A stretch of DNA of 64,000 nucleotides from CAZHNW01 sp942491575 (GTDB lineage: Bacteria > Spirochaetota > UBA4802 > UBA5550): positions 3,100,001 through 3,164,000 of the forward strand of contig CALOBT010000025.1 in the NCBI GenBank assembly GCA_942491575.1, read 5' to 3'. Position 1 is the stretch's first letter. Each line of letters opens with the position of its first letter. Shown piece after piece: positions 1-10,000 of this stretch. The notes under the pieces are model-generated. The model had not been told where the DNA came from. It made no database searches and worked only from the letters and a program-made list of their open reading frames with translations. The translations under genes and the position numbers were made by a program.

Positions 1-87
1 CGCACCCTTGCTGAAAAATCTTTCATTCTCACCTTCATAACAGATATATCTCCGATTAAATCGCAGTTTCCCTCATCTTTGATCAAT

Positions 88-108
88 TATTAGACCCGTA
101 GTCTAATA
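88..108. promoter_or_regulatory. Operator-like inverted repeat in the first intergenic region
   Basis: Two perfect 8-bp arms, TATTAGAC (88-95) and GTCTAATA (101-108), are separated by CCGTA. The size and symmetry fit a dimeric repressor site. It lies about 130 bp upstream of the candidate promoter of the 476-11671 operon, so it may instead control a gene left of the window. No gene is visible in 1-475. Confidence 0.4.
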
Positions 109-233
109 TGGGAAAGGGAGAGACTTTTTGCAATTAAAAAAATCTACAAAGGCCCCTCTATGTACATTATCGAAATCAATCATCCCGGAGGCAACAAATT
201 TTCCCAAAACAGGGTATTAATTGCTGATTATTT

Positions 234-258
234 TGCTATAATTACTATCCCCCGGGGG
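234..258 (+). promoter_or_regulatory. Candidate extended -10 promoter and GC palindrome before the AsmA-like operon
   Basis: TGC-TATAAT (234-242) is a perfect extended -10 element. The -35 position is weak, which extended -10 promoters tolerate. Just downstream, around the expected start of transcription, is the perfect palindrome CCCCCGGGGG (249-258), unusual in this AT-rich spacer. A transcript from here would have a leader of about 225 nt before the first start codon at 476. Operator or initiation-control roles for the palindrome are inference. Confidence 0.45.
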
Positions 259-475
259 TATTGCCATAGTCTGTTTAATCCATGTAAAATGTATTTTGTA
301 TAATTCTATTCAGGTATTCAAATAAATTGCTCACAATACATGCTCTCCAAAATTTTCGCCTTGAAAAGAGCTTTTTAACTTCATATAATATGCTCTCCGG
401 ATTCCAGCAGAATTGTACTTGCAGAATTCAGGCTACTTCCTATTTTTATATTCAATATTTTCCGGGAAACAGAAG

Positions 476-3415
476 ATGAAAAAAAAACAGATTGATAAAA
501 GCAAAAAGAAAATAATTCAGGAGATTGTGAAGGAGGAAGGAAAAAAAACTTCCCCTGAAGAGACTCCTGTGGAAGCCAATAAGACAGAAAAGCCCAAAAC
601 AGTTGAAAGACATGAAAAAACAGAAAAAATCGAAAAAAAACGGCCCCTACCCCTGGCAATACTCATTCAATTCCTGAAAACCTTCCTTGTCCGTATTCCC
701 CTGATCATTATTATCCTGATTGCGATAATTCTCGGGGGCATTAAGGTATTTACTACTCCCGACCGGATAGAACAGCTGGCAATTTCATCATTCAATAAGA
801 TGTCTTACGGTACCCTGTCAATGAAGGTAAAAAAATTCACCCCCTATGGTGGATTTGTTATCGAAGACATCATTATAAAGAACGGTCCCCAATTCGGGAA
901 AAGCACCTTTGTCTCCATTGATAGACTGGTATTTAAATATCATTTTTTTAGATTATTTACCGGCAGCGTCCGCTTTTCAGAAATTGGAATTTATAAACCA
1001 AGAATTTACCTGACGGAACGGGGTGGTGTCTGGAATGCCGCACGTTTGATGAAGCCTGGAAAAGAAAAACCGGAAGAAAAGAAAGAACCTGAACCGGAAA
1101 AAACCGATACAGGCCCCTCCCCGGAGGAGATCACTCTCCCGATTTCCGTTGACTTCCTTTTCAAATTCATACTCAGTGATCTAAAGGTCTACGTAAATTC
1201 ATCTCAGTTCAGAACAAAGATGGAGGGACTTACATTTGCCACGGATATTGAAATTCCGCCCTGCAAGACCATTCCCCTCTCTGTAAAGGCGGTATCACTC
1301 ATCAAAACAATGAACATCCGTCTTAATCCAAATGAGAAAATGAATGTAGCATACTACTCCCCCGATATGGACGCGGCCCCACCATTGATTTTTACCTGGA
1401 AACTGATATTCAGCAATCCCGATGGCAGCAGACCGAATTTCAACAGCCAGTTCAAATTCGGCACCTACAGAACTCCCGTGCGCTTTAAAAAATCATATCT
1501 GGCTCCACTGAATTTTCTTGTTTCTTATAATATGTTTTATGATCCCCTCAAGGACCATCTCGACCTGGACCATCTAAAGATAACCTTTAAGGGAAAAACA
1601 TGGCTGAACCTGGGGGGGGCCATCTCCGGTGTCACCAAAACCCCCTACGTGAACATTAAAATGAAGGAGAGTCGTATAAGAACCGGCGATCTCTATCCCT
1701 ACTTCGTCAATTTTACCGGCAACCGCCGTACCCGATTCAGCGGAGACCTCTCACTCTATCCCCTGACAATAAAGGGAACACCGGACGATATTGATATTAA
1801 AGGCGGGATATCTTTCAATCACCTCTACCTGAAAACCCCCGGCACGGAGGCACGTATTCCCAGAATCAATCTCAAATATGGACTGAAAAAAAAGGGAACC
1901 TCCATGAACATTACAGCGGACCTGGCAATGCCGGGATTCCGCTATACACTGGAGGGAAGCAAGTCGAAGGCCAACAGCCTCTTCCTTGCCACCAGCGCCA
2001 GCACCTACGACAATGTGGCAAGGGCAAAATTACACTCCCTGAAATTGCGTTACTATAATCCGCTGCTGAAACAGAACGCCCTTTCCCTGGAGGTGCAGGG
2101 AGGAGCCACTCTTGGAAAGACCATAAAGGGTTCCGTGGCGATAAAAAACCTGGCATTCGATAAAATCCCCCTTGTTGCCATGGTACCGGAAAGGGTTAAA
2201 AAAAGCCTGAAGGGCATTCCCCTGAAGAAGCCAGCTTTTTTATCCATGGTTGCCGATTTTACCCTTGGGGATGATATCATGAGCGCAAAAACCACCCTCA
2301 CGGCAAGGGTGCCTGACTACCAGTTGAATGACCTGAGACTGAACCTGAAGGCTGCACAATACCCTAAAAAAAAGAGGGCTGTAATTAATTATCTCACCCT
2401 GCGCAGCAAGTCATACAATTTGAGTCTCAATACAAAGGGATGGGTAGACCATTCCCGTACACCAATTGCAGATTCGGATCTCTCCATACAATTCAAGGCA
2501 GATTATCCCGAAGAAAAAATTCTATATGGCGATTATGCCGTAAAAGGGTCTATGTCCTTTAATGCATCAATGAAGGGCAACCTGAAAACCGGGGGAGTAA
2601 AGGGAGTATTCGCCTTTGATAACTTCAATGTGCAGAGTAAAAAGGAAAAAATGCAGGTAAGGGACTTTAATCTTTCCTTCCCTTTTAACTATCCCTTTGC
2701 GGCAAGAAAACAGAGGGGCTCCCTCATTGCCGTGGAAAAAAGTCAGCTCATCGATAACGATGCTTTCAGAAAAAAACCGAATTTTACCATCAAGTCCATT
2801 TCCTTCAAACATCTGAAAAGAGACCTCCAGATCGAATATATGAAGGATTTTGAGGCCTACATGGCTTTTAAGGAGAATGTATTCACCATATCAAACATGA
2901 AGGCCTACATCATTGACGGTTCACTATATTCCAGACAGATTCTCTTTAATCTGGCTGATTTCAAGCAGGACAATATGGAATACCGCTTATCACTTGATCT
3001 TACCAACATTGACGTCGCCAAGCTGGACAACACCTACAGCGGTAAAAAAACCAGGGATGCAGAGCTCTCTCTCAATGCAAAGTTTTCCGGCAGGGGCGTC
3101 AATATAAACAAACAGCTCACCGCCAATGGTTATATAAACATCCACAAGGTGGGGGAAAAATTTGCCAACAGGCTGATGAAGGGCCTCAGCAAAACCAAGG
3201 GTAAATCAACCCTGGGAGGCCTCACCCAGTTCGTGGTGGATAATTCCATGAGCGTAAAAAGTTTTAACTTTAATCTCAGCAAAGGGCTTGTCTATACCAC
3301 GGTACTCTTCAAGCCCGGTGCCCTCAGTGCCATTGCCACCATTGAAAAAAACAGGGTCACCTTTGATAGGGTTCCCGTTCAGGAATTTTTAAGAAAAGTT
3401 AGAGAGGAAGAGTAA
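476..3415 (+). CDS. AsmA/YdbH-like inner-membrane-anchored envelope protein
   Basis: About 979 residues. The frame is open from a TTG at 413, but the ATG at 476 (MKKKQIDKSKKK) gives the usual basic N-terminus and is chosen. Residues 1-65 are Lys/Glu-rich and cytoplasmic; one membrane segment lies at about 71-93 (VRIPLIIIILIAIILGG). The rest is a long beta-rich periplasmic part. The stretch after the membrane segment (small residues, IEDIIIKNG, a repeated beta pattern, a Pro/Glu linker at about 191-217) matches the AsmA-like superfamily (AsmA, TamB, YdbH, YhdP). Those proteins form hydrophobic grooves bridging the inner and outer membranes and are implicated in phospholipid transport. The next gene starts one base after its stop and encodes a DUF1318 lipoprotein. 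This mirrors the E. coli ydbH-ynbE-ydbL locus, so a YdbH-like role is favoured over other AsmA types. Lipid cargo is inferred, not seen. Confidence 0.8.
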   Translation: MKKKQIDKSKKKIIQEIVKEEGKKTSPEETPVEANKTEKPKTVERHEKTEKIEKKRPLPLAILIQFLKTFLVRIPLIIIILIAIILGGIKVFTTPDRIEQLAISSFNKMSYGTLSMKVKKFTPYGGFVIEDIIIKNGPQFGKSTFVSIDRLVFKYHFFRLFTGSVRFSEIGIYKPRIYLTERGGVWNAARLMKPGKEKPEEKKEPEPEKTDTGPSPEEITLPISVDFLFKFILSDLKVYVNSSQFRTKMEGLTFATDIEIPPCKTIPLSVKAVSLIKTMNIRLNPNEKMNVAYYSPDMDAAPPLIFTWKLIFSNPDGSRPNFNSQFKFGTYRTPVRFKKSYLAPLNFLVSYNMFYDPLKDHLDLDHLKITFKGKTWLNLGGAISGVTKTPYVNIKMKESRIRTGDLYPYFVNFTGNRRTRFSGDLSLYPLTIKGTPDDIDIKGGISFNHLYLKTPGTEARIPRINLKYGLKKKGTSMNITADLAMPGFRYTLEGSKSKANSLFLATSASTYDNVARAKLHSLKLRYYNPLLKQNALSLEVQGGATLGKTIKGSVAIKNLAFDKIPLVAMVPERVKKSLKGIPLKKPAFLSMVADFTLGDDIMSAKTTLTARVPDYQLNDLRLNLKAAQYPKKKRAVINYLTLRSKSYNLSLNTKGWVDHSRTPIADSDLSIQFKADYPEEKILYGDYAVKGSMSFNASMKGNLKTGGVKGVFAFDNFNVQSKKEKMQVRDFNLSFPFNYPFAARKQRGSLIAVEKSQLIDNDAFRKKPNFTIKSISFKHLKRDLQIEYMKDFEAYMAFKENVFTISNMKAYIIDGSLYSRQILFNLADFKQDNMEYRLSLDLTNIDVAKLDNTYSGKKTRDAELSLNAKFSGRGVNINKQLTANGYINIHKVGEKFANRLMKGLSKTKGKSTLGGLTQFVVDNSMSVKSFNFNLSKGLVYTTVLFKPGALSAIATIEKNRVTFDRVPVQEFLRKVREEE

Positions 3416-3416
3416 C

Positions 3417-4004
3417 ATGTACCGAATAATCATAACTATTATCATAATCTCAACAGCATTATTAAACGGTTGTTCCTCCGGGCCCAGTTGTCTTACCATT
3501 ACACCCCCCCGCATAAACCTGACCGGGGAAAAAACAGTAATTGAACGGCAAATCGTCGGTGAGTATAAGGAACTGGAAAAAGATGCCTGGGTAATCTCTT
3601 CCGCCAGAACCCTTGCACGGGGAACCGGCAAGGGGACCGCAACAATCGGGGCTGACCGGGAAATGTTCACAGCTATGAAAATCCGGGAATTCCACCTTGA
3701 TAAAATTTCACAATATAAAAAAGAGGGTGCCCTGGGGGAGAATATAAAGGGCCTCCTCTCCTATCGCAGAACCGGGGCCTATGAAAAAAATGCTGTAAGT
3801 AAAAAGATACTCTTCGAAGTCATAAAAAATGAAAATGATGCCCGCATGACAATCTTTCAAAGAAGTCTGTACCTGTTAAATGACAGGGAACCTGCCGAGG
3901 CGGAAGTAGCAGCCTTCGGAGTGCTCTTTGGGGATGAACAGCGTCAGCTGGCAGAGAAAAATGAATGGATTCAGGAAAAGAACGGAAGATGGAGACGCAA
4001 ATAA
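3417..4004 (+). CDS. DUF1318 (YdbL-like) lipoprotein
   Basis: 195 residues. A short hydrophobic signal ends in the lipobox LLNGC, so the mature protein should be lipidated. The C-terminal half carries the DUF1318/YdbL pattern: a basic helix, a GALGENIKGLLSYR segment where YdbL has its G-E-x-x-x-G-Y-L motif, and a closing W-I-Q-x-K-x-G-R-W. The N-terminal mature part (TPPRIN..GEKTVIERQIVGEY) faintly resembles the short YnbE lipoprotein, so this may combine the YnbE and YdbL roles in one chain; that is inference. The start follows the AsmA-like stop by one base, with GAGAGGAAG as ribosome site inside the upstream gene. Its stop overlaps the next start (TAATG), so the three genes are almost certainly one transcript. 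A function assisting assembly of the AsmA-like bridge is proposed by analogy with YdbL. Confidence 0.78.
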   Translation: MYRIIITIIIISTALLNGCSSGPSCLTITPPRINLTGEKTVIERQIVGEYKELEKDAWVISSARTLARGTGKGTATIGADREMFTAMKIREFHLDKISQYKKEGALGENIKGLLSYRRTGAYEKNAVSKKILFEVIKNENDARMTIFQRSLYLLNDREPAEAEVAAFGVLFGDEQRQLAEKNEWIQEKNGRWRRK

Positions 4005-7000
4005 TGAGTAAAAATTTCTTAAAAATTTCATGTACATTACTGCTGTTACTGTCCGTTTCATGTGACAGTACCAAAAAAAGAGAAGTCTCCTTCAGCTACC
4101 GCTCGATCATGTACCAGGAATTCAAGTCATCGGAGGGCAAAATAATTCCCGTTACGGTGGAACAGTCCATCGAAACTGACGGGGATATTTCAAAGAACGG
4201 AGAATATTTCTTCTACTCCTCCGATCGAGACAATGGAAATTTTGATATCTACATAAGAGAAATGGACAATGTTTCAGTGGCCCGGCTCACAAGCCACCCC
4301 TCACGTGACTCTGCCCCCGCCATCAGCCCCGACGGGGAACATCTCGCCTTTGTCTCCAACAGGGAGGACCCTGAGGGTGATATTTATCTGCTTAAAATAA
4401 ATTCTGAAAAAATAATCAAAAGGGCGAAAGAAAAAGAAACCCTCTCAATGGGCATAGATCAGGATGCAAAAAATATTTCACAGTACCAGGACCCTAAAAG
4501 CGGAACCATTATGATTATCCGGGATGCCAGTCCCGCCTGGTCTCCCGACGGCAGACACATTGTCTTTTCTTCAAAAAGGGGGGGAAGTGAAAATCTCTTC
4601 CTCATGGATTCAAAGGGAAAAAATAAAAGACAGCTAACCAGAAAGGGAGGGGTATATCCGCGCTACTCCCCTGACGGGAAAAAGATCGTTTTTATATCCT
4701 ACAGGGACAATGCCCCCCATGGAGAAGTTTATATTAAAAACCTTGTCACCGGTCGCGAGAAAAAAATTACCGAAAGCAGCGCGATTAAACTCTATCCGGA
4801 ATTTCTCGGTACCGGAAATAAAATAAGCTATACCTGTATAGACAAAGACACCAACAGTGATGGCAGGATAAACCTGCGGGACCGTTCTGCCCTTAGATAT
4901 CTCAACCTGAAAACGAAAGAGACATTCCTGCTCACCAGGTATTCCCGCAATTCCTTCAAAGGTATCTGGGTTCAGGGGTTCAAGACCAGACTTTACAATG
5001 GGGTTATCCTCTATTCAGACCAGATTGAAGAAAATATCAACCTGAACCTCATTCCGGATACTGGAATCATCCCCCGAGAGAGAAGCGCTGCTGCCCAGCT
5101 GGATCACGCGGATCGCTACCGGACAGAGTTCAACGATTATGAAAAATATATAATGTCCCTGGAACGGGTTTATTATTTTTTTGGAAGGAAGGCAGATCAA
5201 CAAAGCCGGATATTTACCGCCAGGGCCCTGAAACAGCTCTTTCTTGAATATTTAAAAACAGGTAGAAATGAGGAAGCACGGCGGGTACTCCGGTACTTTT
5301 CAAATATCAGTAATGAGAAGAGCCTCTATATAAATACGCAGATGGAGTACTGCCGGGAACAATTAAAAAACCGCAGCGGAATAGAGAATCTCATCAAGGC
5401 ACGAAACAATGTCTCCACCCTCGAGACACAAAAAATGCTGATTCCCTTCTTGACGGAAGACATTGCAGACAGTTATGCAGCCCTGGGGAACAGGGGGAAG
5501 GCCCTGGATCAGTACCGGCAGATACTTAAAAAATATCCCGCCTACAGCAGGACCACCCCGGTACACCTGAAATATGCACTCCTCTATGAAAATAAAATAA
5601 GAGACCGGTTCTCTGATTCCGTAGAATATATTTTCAGCAAGGGACTCTCCAGTCAGAAGATGCTCCTGAGTAAACATTTAATCAGTTCCTTCCGGAAGGA
5701 TTCCGCTCCCCGGGACAGAAAAGCAAAGCTGCTGAAGTTACTGGGTGCCAACCCTGAGATAAAGGATATCAGGGTAATAGTCGAATACGGTATCACGGAA
5801 TCTGAAATGCAGATGAAGCAGTATCAAAAGGCACAGATTCGCGGAGATAAGGCCCTCGCGGGAGTACGAAAAACCGATGTGATGTTCTTTTACTTTAATA
5901 GTCTCCTGGGAGAGATTGCGCTGAAACGAAATAATTTTGAAAAGACAGAATCACACCTTTATAATGCTGCCCTGCGGTACCTCCTCATCTGGCGCGAGGA
6001 CAAGGTGAGGGACCATATATCCTGGCTTATTAACTACTATGAGGATTTCGGTGAGAGGGCCCTCCTTGAGAACAAAAACGAAAAGGCTGAAAAATTATTC
6101 AAAAGGTATGCCACACTGATGACATACCTTCACCGAAAAAAACGTTTCGAGGATTACTATAATCAGTATGGAGCCCGATCTCATGTCCTTTATATCGATA
6201 CCTTCAACCGCCGCCACGGGAAGGGGGCGTATAAAAAACTGATAAAACAATATACAAAGCAGCTTGCCAAGGCACGAATGGATTTTGACAAGGCCCACAT
6301 TTACGGACTCGGCTACATCCATGCCCTTCACGCCATAAATCAGCTTCAATCTGGCTCCGCAGCCTCAGACGAGAGAATGAAACTGAAAAATTTTCTAGAT
6401 AGCCTGAAAACGGGCCTCAGCCACATTGACTGGGCCTCCTTCATTGATGACACCTTTATTGATCCCTATGTGCTGAAAAGCTGGATCTATCAGTATGTCG
6501 ACCTTCTGAGGGAGAGGAGCAGCGATTCGGCGCAAAGACTGATTTCTAAATACCTGCCCCGGTACCTTTTTGAGAAAAACCTCCCCATTCTGGAACGGGC
6601 CTTGAGTGCAAATGACGAGAAACGTTTTCCCGTCCATGAAGCGAAAATCCATCTCAACATGGGAAACAACTACTTTCTCCTGGTCAACTATCCGGAAGCG
6701 CTGGACCATTTTAAAAAGGCACAGAAACTGGGGCTCACATTTAACAGCCTCATAGAGGAGGCAATTTTTCATTTCCATCTCGGATACATCCACTGGCAGA
6801 CAGGAGACATCAAGTCAGGCAGAAAAGAGATACAGAAATCCCTTTTTATCTACCAGTCCCTGGGTGCCGGAAAGGGGACCGGAGCCTATAAACACCAGCT
6901 CCTGACCCTCTATAAGTACTTTGCCCTCTTCAACCGCATGGAAGAGAAGTACTCTGAGGCCATAGGCTGGTACAATAAGATACTCTCCTTCAGCAGCAAA

Positions 7001-10000
7001 CAGAAAATCAAGATTGACCGGGCACGCTACCTTCAGGAAATCGCTCAGTGCTATTATTACCTGGATAATGATACAAAAGCCATTTCACTGATTAACCAGG
7101 CTAATGAGCTTCTTAAAGACTATTCCAACCGGGAAAAAACCTATAAAATGAAATTCCAGCTCTTCGGTTTTATTCCCTTTTATTTAATAGATCTTGGAGA
7201 AGGTGCAATTATTGGAGAGACAAAAATATATAATGAACTCAATACTTTTAATAAAAAAATGCTTAGCCTATCCATGCTTGAATCTATTTATGCGGAGCGT
7301 GGCAACTACTCAAAAGCGACAGACTTTCTCAAGAAAAAAATTACTTACTTAAAAAAACGGGAATCGGGAACGGACCGCAACTCTCTCATCACCACCTATA
7401 ATAATCTCGGTTTCTATTACTTTAAGCAGAACCGTCCTGATGAGGCTGAACAATACTTCCGCCTTGCCTGGAAACTTGCCTCTGATCCGGATAACCTCAA
7501 TCTCGATGCCACCTTTATCTCAATCATGAATCTCTCCAACCTTTATGCCTATCTCCTTGAAACAGGGTCAGGATCCCTGCAGGATCCCTTCGACTCAATA
7601 CAAAAACTCATTGTTAAGATTACCAGATTCAGAAACGAGTATGAAGAAGAGAAATTCAAAAATGGACAAAAAAAACTGCATAAACTTGCTAAAACCCAGA
7701 AAAGGGAAGTCACTGAAGCGGAGCTGGCTGACCTGAGAAGAAGCATTACAGAAAGTGCCAACGCCATTTATTTTAAAATTGATATAGCCCTGGGAGTCCT
7801 TACCTACTACCAGGCGGAGCTCCTTAAGGCCTCCCTCAATAAACCGGGGGAATATTCAACAACCGCCGCCTGGGGTCTCTATAAAAATCAAAAGGAAGTT
7901 TTTTCCGGCTATAACCAGGCCCTTACACAGTTCCAGAAAGCCCTCAGCACAATAGAGGATGACTCCCAGGCGGAACTGAAAATCAAACTACTCCTGAACC
8001 AGGGAAGCTGTTTAACCAGGATCCAGGCAATTGACCGTGCCTACGGTTCATTTATCGATGCAAAAAATCTTGCAGAAAAATACAGGCTCCAAAATCTGCT
8101 GTTCAGTGCCTATACTGCCATCGGCTTTTTCCTTATGGAACACGGAAAGGCCGTAGAGGGGGCCGATTATGCTCTCGAAAGTATGGAGTACCTGCAGAAG
8201 GCGGCAACCATAGTTGAGGGGAACCCATTCGCATTTTCAGGAAACAGGGATATTATCTTCCGTCTCTATGAAAATATGACGGCCCTTTTTCTCCGGGAGA
8301 ACAGGGTATCAAGTGCCTTTGCTATTCAGAGGCGCCTGACCATATTGAAACGGAATCTCCTGGTTTTCCAGTCTTCCCCTGAATTCTCCAAAAAGGGAGA
8401 CACTGCAATATACCAGAATTATATCAAAACCGCCCTTGAAAGGAGCCAACAATCAAAAAAGATCTCATCCCTGCTGCTTAAGGGAATCCCCATGGATAAC
8501 GAAGAAGCGAAGAAAGCTCTCGCCGAAGGAGAGAGGTATTCCTCCCTGCTTAAAGGGATGCGTCTCAAAATGAAAAAAAACAATCCCGGAGTCTACCGCT
8601 TTGTCTCTGCGACTCCGGAGAAGACGGACATTCCCAATGATACTTCAGTGGTTACCTTCCTTAAGCATGGAAAATATCCCGCAGCCTGGGTAGTCACCTC
8701 AAAGGGAATTCGCCTCGTAACCTTTGGTGAAAATAAATCAGGTCTCTCCATTGAAAAAATTAATTCTTTTTTCAGTAAATTTGGAGAAAATCAGAAACTT
8801 TTTATTACAGTAAATCAGGCCTTTATTGACCTCCTGAAATTGAAAGGATTAAAGAAACCCCCCTTTATCCTTATTACAGATTCTTCAGATATCAGGCTGC
8901 TGAAGGGAGATGAACGGAATGACCTTCAAACAGTCTACTATACAGATAAAGGATTAAAGAGTATTGCCGGGGATCTACCCTTTTTTATTTATGAAAAAGA
9001 AGACGCCTCTCTTCCCCTTCATGCCTATTCTATAATAATCAATTCACATGAATCAGATGAATTTAGAGGAAGAAAACTCTTCTCCATGTCTCTAAGTCCT
9101 TCTCTCCTGGTGCAGGCAACCCCTAGATTCGATGCAGACTCAATAATATTAAACATCGAAGCGGCGCGTTATGCCGGTGCCTCCACGGTAATCTTCACTA
9201 ATGGCAAAGAGCCTTCATTTTTCATGGGTCTCCTATCCACTCTTAAAGAAAAAAGCTTTGCCGATCTTTCATCCGGAAACGATGCCCCAGCCTTTACTTT
9301 AGCCGGTGGTGATCCGGGAGCTTCACCTGAAAGTAGAAACAAAAAAACGGATACATCATATGAATCCAAATACACGCTCTTTCTCCAAAAATTAAAAGCC
9401 GGGAAATATAGTCAAGCAGCGGTAATCCTGGAAGGTTGGAAAAATTCACTTGCTCAACCTTCCATAGAACAGATTACACAATACTATATTGATTCCGCAT
9501 TTCTTCTGTTACTGCAGGGCAGGGGCGCCCAGGCAATAAATCTTTTATCTGAGACAAAGAATGACAAAAAGAATATAGATGTCACTTCAATTGATCTGTT
9601 TATTGCCTACCTCCACGCTGAAGGGGGTAATTTCAATCCCCTAAAAGACCTCCTGTCACTTGATTTGACAAGGAATAGTCCTGAAATCTACCTGCTAAAA
9701 TATATACTTGCGGTTACCGAGGGGGCTAAACCGGAAAAGATACCTGAGATAAATTATCATTCGGGGCAAATGAAATCATTCTATCTGAAAGGACGGCTTC
9801 AATTCCTTGCCTCCAGGATACTTTATCTTTCAGGGTATGAAAGAGATGCAGAAAATATTCTGAAGACCGGAAAAGATAAAATATTCACCAATCCAGAAGA
9901 ATCCATTACCCTGAAATATCTTTCTTTGGATAGAAACAGTCGGCCCACGAATGCCTTTAGTGAAATAAAAAAAATAATCAAAAATGAATCCATTTCAGAT

